Source: Gerris lacustris
Taxonomy: Eukaryota; Arthropoda; Insecta; Hemiptera; Gerridae
Assembly (NCBI GenBank): GCA_951217055.1
Contig: OX578284.1
Span: 19,044,187-19,108,186, forward strand
DNA: 64,000 nt
Direction of reading: 5' to 3'
Shown here: one piece after another, positions 24,171 through 35,310 of the stretch
Layout of the letters: every line of letters begins with the position of its first letter
How positions within the stretch are numbered: the first letter of the stretch is position 1
Translations under genes and position numbers: made by a program
Notes under the pieces: model-generated
Told to the model about the DNA's origin: nothing
Database searches by the model: none
The model's input: the letters and a program-made list of their open reading frames with translations, nothing else

Positions 24171-24611
24171 AGGCCGATTTACACGTATTAAGTTGTTAAG
24201 TGATTAACTAAATTTTAAGTGACTTATAATGCATGTAAACCGTGAATTTAGTTATAAGTTGCAAGTTAAAATTTAGCGTGCAACTAAACAAGTAGAATAT
24301 AAATTTTTCTGCTTAGTAGGTGGGCGTGGCTAATCACTGGACATGCGCAATTTAGTTAAATGCACAAGTTTGGCGGAACCTCGCTTATAGATTAGCAGAT
24401 CTTTGTTTATATATTATTTAAAAAAGTTTTATTCGGCAAAAATTATATAATATTTACAAATAGATACTTTATTTCGTCCAAAATCTCATTTAAAATCATT
24501 TTTAAGACAGTATTTATGATTTAAGTGAAAATACGTGTAAACGCTTACTAACAATTAAGTCACTTAAAATTTAGTTAACCACTTAACAACTTAACACGTG
24601 TAAATCGGCGT
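24171..24611. mobile_element. MITE with ~45-bp terminal inverted repeats
   Basis: The left end AGGCCGATTTACACGTATTA continues into AAGTTGTTAAGTGATTAACT; the right end reads the same in reverse (CGCCGATTTACACGTGTTAA ...). The subterminal region is itself repetitive, with TAAGTGACTTA-like palindromes occurring several times. There is no ORF. The wording 'GCC.GNTTACAC' is shared with the MITE at 29398-29690, so the two may be distant relatives. Confidence 0.8.
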
Positions 24612-24904
24612 TTGTAATACGTTTTGTCAAACCCGCAACACATTGTTTTGATGATTTTTTTTTAATCCAAACCATTTTATACTACTACAATATTATATAT
24701 TAAATATAATATATTTATAATTTTTTTTTCTTTGGAATTAGCTTTTCAACTATATAGCCATACTAGTAGTATGTAATGTTATTTATTTGCTCGTTTTTCG
24801 ATCGAATTCAAATATTTATTTGTTAAAATTTAGAAAATTGTATATTTCATGAAACACATGGATTTTATTGCTGAGGATAATGGTTTTATAAAAAACTGGT
24901 TGTT

Positions 24905-25700
24905 TTATTTTATTGAGATGCTATGGAGCAATCTCTTCCTATATACCTGTATACCTTGTACACTTCATAATCATATGCTCTAAATCCCCGACTTCATTAC
25001 ATCTGTCACACATATCTGAGGAGCTTCTTCCAATAATCTTCAGGTACTTGGGGCAGATTCCGTGGTTGCATCTTAGTCTATTTATCACACTCACCAAGCT
25101 CTTTCCTTTTTCCTCTGCAAACCATGGTTTGGACCTCAGGCGGGTGTCATAATTTTTTTAACTTGATGTTTAGTCTGATTTATTGAGCCCATTATTGTTA
25201 GTTTGTACTTTAGGTTTTTGCTTGCGCAATCCCCCCTCCCTTGCTAAAGTATCAGCCATGTCATTTGGAGTAATTCCCATATGACCTTTCTGCCAAATCA
25301 CGGTAACATCTTTATATAATAGATAACTGTTATGAATCAAATCTGCTATTTGAATTAACAAGTGGCTTTGTGAGTGCAATTTTTGAAATGAAATATGTTT
25401 TAATGCGTTAACCGTGCTTTGATTGTCAGTGAAAATAATCGCTTTTGAACAGGTTTCATTAGCAAGTATATATTGGAGAGACTTTTATAGCAATTAATTC
25501 GGCAGAATATTTTGAGTGTTCTTCTATAATGTAGCTCTGCATAATTTCTTTGGTGTAATTATTAATGTAGGTGCATCCGGTCCTGTTACTGTTTTTTGAA
25601 ACATCAATAAAAAATTCAGCATCCGGCCATTTTTTACTTATTTCTTCCCAGAAAAATGTATTTCTGTATTCTTTTGGTACTAAAATATACATTAATTTAT
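24905..25700 (-). mobile_element. Jockey/R1-like LINE fragment: RNase H and C-terminal finger
   Basis: On the minus strand, 25700 down to 25170 encodes an RNase H domain in two frames. FFIDVSKN carries the first catalytic Asp, SAELIAI the Glu, FTDNQSTVNAL the second Asp, and WQKGHMGITPNDMADTLA the terminal His/Asp region. Further on, RLRCNHGICPKYLKIIG and MCDRCNEVGDLEHMIMKC give the C-x2-C...H...C finger typical of the C-terminus of jockey- or R1-type elements. Frameshifts near 25450 and 25150 inactivate it. It is 5'-truncated, with no reverse transcriptase, and ends only ~25-40 bases from the acceptor of the exon at 25727. Confidence 0.85.
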
Positions 25701-25726
25701 TAATCAATACCAAATTATGATTTCAG

Positions 25727-26888
25727 AGATTATAGCAGCGGAGACATATCAACATGCGATGATTATAAGGATTACTACTCTAGAGTAGACGACTCAAGCC
25801 TCATGATGTCTGAGGAGAATTTCTATGAAGACTTGCTCAAGAACTTGGCTAAGAGGAACCGAAGGAGAAGAACTCAACTCAAGAGAGATACTTTTGCTAT
25901 TGGAACATTGGGACACCTCAAAATAGATTACACTGATAACTGGACTGATTTAGACAGGTAATTGGGCATTCAGGTAGTAGTACAAATTATGTATTAATTA
26001 AGGGAATTCTAAACCCAAATTACTTAACTCTTAAGAAGTTAAAGAGAATTTATGGAGGTAATCTTAACATCCTCAAAAAATCTGTCTCAACAAGAAAAAT
26101 GATAAGAGTTTTTACATGTTGGCGACCAAAATAAGCAGGCCCAATGAACACCGAAGAGGCAGCGGGAGATGCAGTTGAGGCCTGTACAAATCAAGAGTAT
26201 ACTGTACTGTACAATCAAGTAGTAAGAGTACTGTACAATCAAGAGGCACAATTAAAACCCCAAGCCAATAATAATACCACACAGTAAAAATAAAAAAACT
26301 ATACTGCACCCGTTCAGTATAGTTTTTATACTGAGCGCACACAGGAGACGCACTTCTTCGAAACGAGTTGAGGAAGAGGTGTGGAGAAGGCGATTGCCCA
26401 CACCTTGTCACCTCAGTGTGCATTTCCCTAAAGGTTTACTTAGAGAAGGTGAAGAAACGTCGTACTTCACACCTCGCCTGCACCTCACCTCTGCTCGTCG
26501 CAACTTCTGGGTGCATTGGGCCAACAGTTAGCACGTTATGAGTTGGACTTTTGACCATAAACAATAAATTTTTAATTAAATAAATAATAAAAATATTTCT
26601 GAATTAAAATGTAAAAAATCTGGTCAATTAATTAATCAAAATGGAAGTTTGTTAAGTTAATGTAGGAACAATCAGAGATAAATACTTTGAAAGGTAATTG
26701 TAAAGAAAGAATTTTAATAAATGCTTTCTTTAGAACCAAAGTCCAAACACCATATAAATCTTTCTTTATTTTTAGTTTAATTCCTTACAAAATATGACAT
26801 GTTCTTTTAACGAGCTTTTTTTTTCTGTTACAGATACATTGGAAATAATTACCAGGATAAAATGTCAGCATGTACCAACTGCAGATAG
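25727..26888 (+). CDS. 3' end of an unrecognised protein-coding gene (last two coding exons)
   Basis: Exon A spans 25727-25957, after the acceptor TTTCAG and before the donor GTAATT. Exon B spans 26834-26888, after TGTTACAG, and ends in TAG. The splice phase matches: AG plus A forms an Arg codon. Exon A encodes about 77 residues starting Asp-Tyr-Ser-Ser-Gly-Asp; it is rich in Tyr and acidic residues, then strongly basic (LAKRNRRRR, LKR), then TFAIGTLGHLKIDYTDNW. Exon B ends DKMSACTNCR. The basic runs could be prohormone-convertase sites or the boundary of a tail, but I do not recognise the family. Upstream exons were not found; they may lie left of the window or beyond large repeat-filled introns. 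The intron between A and B holds a MITE (26117-26526). Confidence 0.7.
26117..26526. mobile_element. MITE-like inverted repeat in the last intron of the gene above
   Basis: TGTTGGC...GGCCCAATG...CCGAAG at the left is mirrored at the right by CTTCTGGGTGCATTGGGCCAACA. Inside are a 13-bp perfect hairpin around 26292-26329 (AACTATACTG/CAGTATAGTT) and the phrases GAGGTGTGGAGAAGG and GAGAAGGTGAAG. No ORF is supported. Confidence 0.55.
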
Positions 26889-26964
26889 CACGATTTAAAC
26901 ACAATTTACAAGTATTGATTTTTTTAAAGAAAAATATTATAATTATAAAAAAGGGGAGTCTCTA

Positions 26965-26970
26965 AATAAA
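26965..26970 (+). terminator. Candidate poly(A) signal for the gene ending at 26888
   Basis: AATAAA lies 77 bases after the stop codon, with T-rich sequence downstream. It is plausible but not unique in such AT-rich DNA. Confidence 0.4.
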
Positions 26971-28849
26971 GTAATGTTCATTTTGTAGACTCTTCGATTA
27001 AAAGATTAAATTAAATATATCCCTCCAATTTTTCAAAGCAACATTTTGAAAATTTTAAGGAGTGATACTAAAACAATAAGGGTGATTTGATGAAGTTTTT
27101 TTTATTTTAAAAGCCTATAGAATTATTTTGTGTATATTTTTATTTTGTATAATTATTGTTTAATCTAAATATATTTAATATCAATCGTGATAAGACAAAC
27201 AAATTAGATAAAAATTTAAAACAGTCAACAATTAAGCTGAAAATGTGTAAAAGTATATATATTAGGATTGTAGGATGAATGCGTGGAACTACACTTAATA
27301 TAGAATATAAAGAAAGTTGTCCCTATAAAAAATTAATAAAGAGATGAGACTTTTTATAGAAATAGCTTTCTTAGGTCATAGATGGTTCAGTATGTGAAAT
27401 TAAAAGTTACAATTAAACACCATAAAGAAATAATGAATAAAAAGAAAAATATAAATTAATATAACAAGGTTTTAGGGGAAACATTAAAAATCTTTTGAAC
27501 GAATCACAAATGGGGAAGAAAATCTAGGTGATAGATAAGAGACAAGAGTGTTTAAAAAAGTGTCGTAAAGAAAATGATAGGTTATTGCATTTATATTATT
27601 ATAGTTACCTCTTTCAAAAAGTAATCTGTTTAAAAAATAAGTTTTAAAGAAGCAGACTTGATAAGGATAAAAAGTCCCAAAGGAATCAATGAAAGCTTGA
27701 GTTTTTGTATCATTTTAGTTAATCTAAGTAAACAAACAAAAAGTAATGTGTTTCTAAGATTTAGAAGTGGAAACCCTCTGTAAGCATTATCTGAGCTGTA
27801 AGCATTATCTGAGTATAAGCTTAATCTTTAGACGTAGGAAATCTACTCTTCTCTAAGGGACATGATAGCAAGATATTACTAAGGCGGTTTTCACACTGCA
27901 TGCGAGTTCGAGCATGTCCAATTCTGCTTCAGAAACAAACATGAATCAAAAGAGGCTATTCACATTGAACGCCGGAATCAAACATGTTCATTTGGAAGCA
28001 TTTTCGTCAAGGTCACTTGATTCTTTAATATAAGAACAGCAAATTAGTTTTGTTAAATGTAAACAAACTCGCTAATCGTGCATAAAGCTGAAGAATTCCT
28101 CTTCTTTACCGCCCTAGGGTGGTAAAGAAGACGAATTCTTCAGAACTAAGAGACACGCTTGCGCAATGAATACAAGTACGTAAAGAATCACTTTCTACGC
28201 ATCCAAACAGAGATACAATGTTTATATTTTGTATCAATCGTAGATAAAATCCTTGATCAACATATAATGTAAACTCTGCGACCAACATAATATAATGTAA
28301 ACTCTGCGACCAACAAATAATGTAAACTCCTTGACCAACCCTTCACTTAAAGAAGTTCTGTTACAATAACAGGATTAAAACTTCTTAAGATACTGCTAAT
28401 ACTGTTAGTGGAAAAGGGTACACCAAATCTATCAAGACAGTGTCACAGCCAAAGTAAAAATCTGACCAGTTTTAAAAACAGCAGCTTATCATATTTAAAG
28501 TTTAACTTTACTTGTGGGTTGATCATTACTACTTTATAGCATTAAAATACTGATTTTTATTCATTCATTGACTCATTCTTTACCATACAAATAGACATCA
28601 AACTTTGAGTTCTTCCAATAATTGATAAATTGTGTGGCATTTCCTTATCTATCCTCTATGGTAATAAGAGATAAATAAAAGATATAAGAAGTGATAAAAA
28701 AAAAGTTACTTTTTCGAAGGAGACTGTAGAGCGAATCACTTAATACCTCATTATTCTTAACTCTCTTGAGAATGATGCAGCAGATTCATAGTCTCCTCCT
28801 AAAGATTTAAATGAATTAACCTTTGACATAAAAAACCAACATTACAGGG
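26971..28849. other. AT-rich spacer with small repeats
   Basis: No gene is supported. It contains a near-perfect hairpin at 28088-28143 and a three-fold 'AATGTAAACTC(TG/CT)' tandem at 28264-28340. A possible MITE end starts at about 27884 (AAGGCGGTTTTCACACTGCA), but its partner end was not located. Confidence 0.4.
28088..28143. repeat. 23-bp near-perfect hairpin
   Basis: CTGAAGAATTCCTCTTCTTT plus ACC pairs with GGTAAAGAAGACGAATTCTT plus CAG across a GCCCTAGGGT centre. There is a single mismatch in the stem. Confidence 0.8.
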
Positions 28850-29070
28850 TATTTCTTTAGATTGTTACTCCCAATGTTTTTTTTTTTTACTAAATAACTA
28901 TTAAGACAAAGGGATGTTAAGTCCAATGTACTTTGGGACAAAGGAATATCACACTTCTGTTTTTATAAGGGGAGTAACAGTCTAAAGAAGAACATTCCAT
29001 AGACCTTCTTTAGATTGTTACTCCCATCAGTTTTATTTTATAAGGGGAGTAACAATCTAAAAAAGTGCCC
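28850..29070. mobile_element. MITE, family A (rearranged copy)
   Basis: It contains TTTAGATTGTTACTCCC and GGGGAGTAACARTCTAAA in alternating orientation, four times in total. Between them are the family A interior phrases CTATTAAGACAAAGGGATGT and CTTTGGGACAAAGGAATATC seen at 5173-5530 and 41043-41582. The doubled inner termini suggest a nested or tandem copy. Confidence 0.65.
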
Positions 29071-29397
29071 ATTACAGTACATAAAAAATAAATAAATTTA
29101 TTGTAATCATGTCATTTTTTGAATGCACTTCCATCAGTACTTAAGATATAAGTATTTTACCTCTATATTATTTTGATAATAATTCATTTAAGTGTATAAC
29201 TAATAAACCAAAGTTTAAAATCACTTGTAATGTAATTTGTTTATTACATTATGTAAAAATATGTAATTATATTTTAATAAATGAAATATTTTTTTGTCTT
29301 AATTTTTGTTACCTTTTTTAACATATCCTCGTAAAATGGTTTTGGAAATACAGCAGCCTTAACATCAGCAAGGTGGTTTCCATGATTTCTTTAACTT

Positions 29398-29690
29398 TAA
29401 AGCCTGGTTTACACAATCCAAGTATACTTGGTCCAAGTTTTTGTGGAACTTTAAGTAAGGTTTGCACGATCAAAGTATACATGGTCCAAGTAGTGAACCA
29501 AGTATACTAAGTATAACAATAAGTGGGCGCCATTTTTGTTTTCATCAAAGTTTACTTCGATCAAAAAATGTTGGGGCCCATCCAACTCAACTTGGATGTC
29601 CAAATTGACTTTGATACCCTGTTTACATGATCCAAGAAGAGTCAAGATGACTTGGTCCAAGTATACTTGGGTTGTGTTAACAGGGCTTTA
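29398..29690. mobile_element. MITE with CCAAGTATACTTGG palindromes
   Basis: Terminal inverted repeats of about 40 bases begin TAAAGCCTGGTTTACACAA at the left and TAAAGCCCTGTTAACACAA at the right in reverse. Each contains the 14-base palindrome CCAAGTATACTTGG. Variants of CCAAGT/ACTTGG recur throughout the interior. The ORFs on both strands at 29451-29724 are products of this palindromic repeat. Confidence 0.85.
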
Positions 29691-32038
29691 TGGTTTGATA
29701 AATAATAAGTATTATTTTGTTTGAAGAGATTGTTTCTTAAAATCCTGGAAATATATAGGTTTGCTTTGAATGTAAGGTCTGGTTATTTAAACATATTTCA
29801 TAGTCTGATTTGGATGATGTTTTAGGTGGTATCTATTAACATTATGTTTTTATTTTTGTCTTTCTGTCCTGATCCCCATTATTACAAAATGTGTGAAACA
29901 TGATTAACTAGTGTGGAATCATTAGAAAAACAATTAGTGTGGAACATGTCTAACTTCTCTGAGAATCAAACCAGATTCTGGGTTTAAACTGAATTTAATA
30001 CCACCAATTGCTATGCTTATAGCTAAATTGAATGTTAGAATAAGATAGTTGTTAGTAAATAAGCACAAGAAATTTGAATCAGTATTGTTTTTTACCATAA
30101 AAAACAAACATACATAATTAATACACTGATTATAATGAAAGTGTATCTTTTTTTTAGTAGTATATTACTCTCTATATATGAATATTAGTAAACTGAGGAT
30201 TTCTCCTTATCCTGGTCTGTTTAGTACTATTAGCAAATTTTCAAAGAAAATTACGCTATTGCAATGGCTTCAAAATTTTTGTAATGCGAATTTTTGAAAT
30301 TTTCTTTTCATGGAAATCCATTTTAGACCATTCTGAATTGATTTAAAATTTAACACTTTTTTTTATGTATGTATGTATATATGTATGTATAAATGTATGT
30401 ATATATGTGTCACTCCAGACGATATCTTCCCTTAGGATGCACTTAAAATTTTCAAACAAATTAAAAAATGTCAATAATATCAAAAGAAAGGATGAGTTCG
30501 TTGGCCAGAATTTTTGGAGTTCATTTAGGGGTCAAATTTTTACAATTAAGGGTCAAAAAATAGCATAAAAACGTGTTTTTTCCATTTTACCCCCCTTTTA
30601 TGTGAAAATATGATAAAAGTGTACATAACAACAATTACCGTACTCTTAAAGAGCTTTCCAACGACATGCATCTTGAAGGGTAAATACTATTTTGACTTTT
30701 GTACCCCGTACCTCTGTGTACCAATTTTTTTTTTTCACCCTTGCAAATTCTAAACCAAAATTTTCCTATATTATCATAAGCCAATAATACGCAGATTTCT
30801 TTGAAAATTCGCTCATTAAGTCATGGTTCATGACTGGACTTTTTTTAGTTATTTTGTTTACATATTAAAATCCAAACATGTTGAAACAATTTGCTATATT
30901 TCAACCCCTTTGGGTCATTTTCAAGCTTTTTACATATGTTTCATTGATTCCAAACATTACATACATTTATCACAATTCTAGTTAACATTTTATTCATCAT
31001 TCACTGAATGGTGTGTATTTTTATTTAAAATTTCAACTAAAATTCTCATAAGAATCCTATTCTATAATTGAAATATAAACACTAAATAAAGATGATTAAT
31101 TAAATATATTTACACAGCAATGCAAGTATTACATTAATGTGAAAATACCATCAAATAACTAGATTGCATACGACATACTTTACATTAATATTGTTATAAT
31201 TAATTATTAACACACATTTTAAGAGATCGCTCTGAAAAAAAACATTATTAAAAAATACAAAAAAAAATACAAATGTAAAAACGAAAGGATAAAATATTGA
31301 CATCTTCAGTCACTTGGATTTCAAATTTTTTTTTTAAAAAAAAGGCAACAAATTTAGTTAAATTAATTTTGCTTTTTTAATTATAGTAAAAGTCCTCTTA
31401 TCCTGTCTCGGTTCAACTGAACAATTGTTGATTGTTGAGGTGATTCCTCATATGGCACCCATGTCACTGACCTTTCTCACCTGTTATATAAAAGATGATA
31501 AAAGGTATCTTTATCACTGTTTTATGAAGATATTTTTCGACACCTGTCTTTTGTAATTAGTTTACACTTAAATAAAAATTGTTTACAAAAAGTTATCTTT
31601 TATTTGCATGTCACAAGAAAAAATTGGTTTAACCGGCCGATTTGCTATCTGCCCATGGGTTTGGTCTAAAGGTGGTTGGTTAAAAGAGCTTCCGCTGATT
31701 CTGTAAATATCGAATAATAGGATAAATAAGAGAATAAATATTTAATAAAAACCTCGTAACAAATGGAAGTTCCATATTTTAATTTAACATATTATACACA
31801 AATGTGAGGTACAAATTGCAAAATTATTTAAAATATGTATTATGTCAATATACAATTGTGTCTGCGACCATTGAGTTGGTTTAAATAAATCTTTTGATGA
31901 TTAAATGTTGATGATACAATAAACAAAGCCATAAATACAATGATGATTGAATATAACGAGTCTTTTTAAAATTAAAAATGAAATTTAATGGTAATATAAA
32001 TCAATAAATAATGGAGAAGGTTCATTACAGTTCAAGCA
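29691..32038. other. AT-rich spacer with a (GTAT)n microsatellite
   Basis: 30365-30409 is a GTAT/ATGT simple repeat. Nothing else is supported; local ORFs are AT-driven. Confidence 0.4.
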
Positions 32039-32077
32039 TAATGAGAGGGTATGTTAGCATAACATACCCTCTCATTA
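32039..32077. repeat. Perfect 18-bp hairpin
   Basis: TAATGAGAGGGTATGTTA and its exact reverse complement are separated by GCA. Perfection over 36 paired bases indicates a recent origin (a hairpin MITE remnant or template-switch event). Confidence 0.9.
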
Positions 32078-32355
32078 TAAATCAGTATAAATCTCATTAA
32101 AAAAAGTATTTCTTCTGATAATACACTGTTACTATTTTAAAATCATTCCCTTTATGCTATTGCCTATTATGTGGTTATAACATCCAATTTAATTTCTATT
32201 TGTATGAATTAACACACAAAATATTAGTTGAAACAGCTAAATTAATTTAATGATAAAGAAATTTTTACCAATAATTATTTCTTAAATAATTTTGTCTACA
32301 ATATATCATATTTTTATGTTATTAGAATAAAAAAAAATTCCAAAATTTACTTGTA

Positions 32356-32919
32356 CAGGGTGTTTTAAAAGTCGCAAAGGGATTTAAAGTTGAAATTACT
32401 TTGTTGCTATTGATTTTATTTTAACGTTCTTTTCAGATTCTTATAAAGGACATCTTGGAAATTAATCATGGAAAAATTCACAACTGAACAAAGAAAACAA
32501 ATTCACTCTGGCCAGGTCGCAATGATGACGGAGACTTTCCAACCTGGCCAGAACGTCTTCGAATTGAGGTTAACGGATCTTCTGGAATATTCTCGCGCAA
32601 GCGTTCAACAGCAGCTTCAATAGAAACCGTTCGGGATCTACCAGTTCGCGAACGGTCCTGGATTGAACCCTGTTTTTCAAATCGTCAAATGGATCCCTGA
32701 CTCCATAATGACAACGATAGGCTCGTTGTGTCAAGATAATTGACATTTGATTTTGATAATAAAATTTCACAATTTGTGTTCTTTGTTCAGTTGTGAATTT
32801 TTCCATTATTAATTTCTAAGATATCCTTTATAAGAATCTGAAAATAAAGTTAAAATAAAATAAATAGCAATAAAGTAATTTACAACTTTCAACCCCTTTG
32901 TGACTTTTGAAACACCCTG
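32356..32919. mobile_element. Fold-back element with a transposase-derived N-terminal remnant
   Basis: Arms of about 150 bases (32356-32505 and 32770-32919) are inverted copies. Both start CAGGGTGTTTYAAAAGTC, and TA lies on each side, as for TA-targeting elements. Each arm contains the start of the same ORF (ATGGAAAAATTCACAACTGA); on the minus strand it continues MEKFTTEQRTQIVKFYYQNQ..., resembling the helix-turn-helix region (DUF4817-type) found in some insect transposon ORFs. The protein breaks off after ~70 residues, so the element cannot encode a transposase. Confidence 0.8.
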
Positions 32920-33252
32920 TACATGCAACAAATCAAGCCTATATAAGTTTTTGAAACATTAGAAAAATATTTAATTAGCAGCTGAAAAGAGAGAATTTTA
33001 AATTTAGTATAAACCTGATGAATTTTAAATTATTAAAAATGTATAAATGAAGTAGAATAAATTTCCTAACTATAAAATATATATCTATAAAATTCATAAC
33101 TTTCACAGGTGTCAAGATAATTTTTTTTCTTTCCTGTATCTCTGTAAAAAAAATCTCTTTTTTCTGGTACTATTAAAATGTAATTATAAATATAACTAAT
33201 AATAAATGCATTGTGCAAATATTTGTAATAATGGATGGCTTAGGGTCCATTT

Positions 33253-33635
33253 TAGGGTTGGGACATCGATGTCTTATGTCAAATACATTGATGTATCGGA
33301 CTTAAAAACATCGATGTTGATCTTTCAATGTATCCGACAACATCAATGTTTTCCTGAAACATCAAAAAGTTGACGACCTTCTCTTTTCTTTGGTCAAACA
33401 TCAATGTGTCGGACCCCAAAAAACACCGACAATATGGGAACGAAAATGGGGAAATATGGGGAACGAAGACGAAGGATTTTTTTTTTAAACCAGCGACCTT
33501 CTTTTTTTATTTTTCTTTTTTGCTCGTTGGGTTGGAAGATCCATGTCAATGTATCGAATACATTGATGTTTTGGCTAACAACGATGTTTGTTCTTTTGAT
33601 GTCGATGTAGCGAAAACATTGATGTCCCAACCCTA
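33253..33635. mobile_element. hAT-type MITE with 8-bp target duplication
   Basis: The element starts TAGGGTTGGGACATCGATGT and ends ACATTGATGTCCCAACCCTA. It is flanked on both sides by GTCCATTT (33245-33252 and 33636-33643). The 8-base duplication and TIR style fit hAT. Subterminal ACATCGATGT/ACATTGATGT motifs recur about ten times through the interior. ORFs on both strands here are repeat-derived. Confidence 0.9.
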
Positions 33636-34094
33636 GTCCATTTACATCATGGTGCTGGGCGAATACTTAGTGTGGATCCTCTACCTGCAGAAAGGACATG
33701 CTCCATAAACCGATGAGGAGTATATTACACCCATAGACTTCCTGCCTGCCAAGTCCATAAAACAGAAGTGAGGTAAAGGGGACCCTAATACAAATATACA
33801 ATTTTATAAACATGTAAAAGTAATTCAAACTAGAAACAAGATTTAAATTTTCTTTATTTTACATTTAATTTAATTTATCATTCAAAGAGTCCATTTATAT
33901 TTAAAATAAAAAATACCACAAAAAAAAAAAATGAATAAAAGAAACAGCAACTTTAAACTGGGTCTAATTTATACAAAAAAAAAAATTGTTTTTACACAAT
34001 AAAAATTCTTCATTTTTACAATTAAAAATAAGTCAATTTACTTAGCGAAATTCCGTTGAATGTTCGTTAAACATTTAGAATAGGGTTGTCAAAA

Positions 34095-34390
34095 CACTGT
34101 AATTGGGCATTGAGATGCCAAAGGCTATAGGTTACAGGTGCAGCATTACGAGAAAACTTGATTTGATTTTAGTATTTTTTTAAAAAAAAGAAAACCAAAG
34201 AAAATATTTAAATGATCTGCCCTTATTACTTCACATTGCTTAAATTTTACATTCCTTGGCTTCTCAACAAAAAATTGTAATTGGCCGATGAGATGCCAAA
34301 GGCTGCAGGTTACAAATGCAGCGTTATGAGAAAACTTGATTTGATTTTAGTATTTTTAAAAAAAAAAAAATAAAAAAAATAATTAAATTC
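34095..34390. repeat. Tandem duplication, ~185-base unit
   Basis: GAGATGCCAAAGGCT...GGTTAC..GTGCAGC.TTA.GAGAAAACTTGATTTGATTTTAG occurs at about 34112-34175 and again at about 34290-34350, each followed by a long A tract. Two diverged copies are visible. Confidence 0.75.
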
Positions 34391-35029
34391 TATATCCCTT
34401 GATTCCTCAATATCTTAATTAATCAGGACTTTAATATTAAGTGAAGGACCAACACAGTTTAAAGATAAGTAGGAGTTAAGGAAGATGATTTTTAGTATTT
34501 TAAAATTATTTTATCTCCAAATATTTTTTTTTTTTTTAAATTGATAAAATAATATTATGAGGATAAATACAGCATATCTAAAGTAAACATTATAAATTAA
34601 AAAATAACAATAAAAAAATAGATACGAATTCAATCATAAATATAGACTAAGTAATTTTGTTAAATGTTTCTTCGGAAAAAGAGGTTTTTTGCAAAAAGTA
34701 AAAATCAATTAATAGTGAAACTATTAATAAACTTGCACTGATCAGCTTAATTGATCATCAGTTTTTAAAGATTAAATTTTACCTTACGACTTTGTGAAGC
34801 AAACCAAATCTAGATGATGTAGAACATTTATACAAACATTATTTCGGAAAATTTTCAAACTTATGTTAATAGCAATTATGAAGTATACAAGAATTCAAAT
34901 GATCATAGAAATAAAAAGTCAGTACAACAAACTCGAAAAAAATCAAACATGTGGTTACTTTTTTTTCAGTTTCATCAAAATCATTTTTATTTTCATCAAT
35001 ATCTCATTATCACGATTGTTCACGAGAAA

Positions 35030-35310
35030 ACTACTATATATATTATAATCAGACTACACATTTTAGAATTCCCTCGAAAACCGTTTTCGAAAAATATTTT
35101 ATTTTTGAAGTTTTTGAGGGATAGAGCGATATAATAAATTAGCTCCTACTTTAGGGGCAGAGGCCCCTAAAGTAGGAGCTAAAATTCATTTCTTGATTTC
35201 ACCTGGGAATATGATTTTTCTGGAAATGTACGTCAAATTTTATTTAAATCAGCACAGACTACAGACAGACTTTTTTCAAAACCACTTTTTGGAACTTAAA
35301 CAAGTAAATT
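35030..35310 (-). repeat. Dispersed repeat family B, copy 4, with a near-perfect 20-bp hairpin
   Basis: On the minus strand it reads GTCTGTCTGTAGTCTGTGCT, GACGTACATTTCCAGAAAAA and AAGAAATGAATTTTAGCTCC, in family B order. At 35139-35182 the phrase TTAGCTCCTACTTTAGGGGC is followed after AGA by its near-exact reverse complement. Confidence 0.65.

Noticed and set aside
26112..26423. 103-codon minus-strand ORF
   Set aside because: It lies in the inverted-repeat element in the intron of the gene ending at 26888; its leucine-rich phrases come from internal repeats.
29451..29724. ORFs on both strands
   Set aside because: They are produced by the CCAAGTATACTTGG palindromic MITE.
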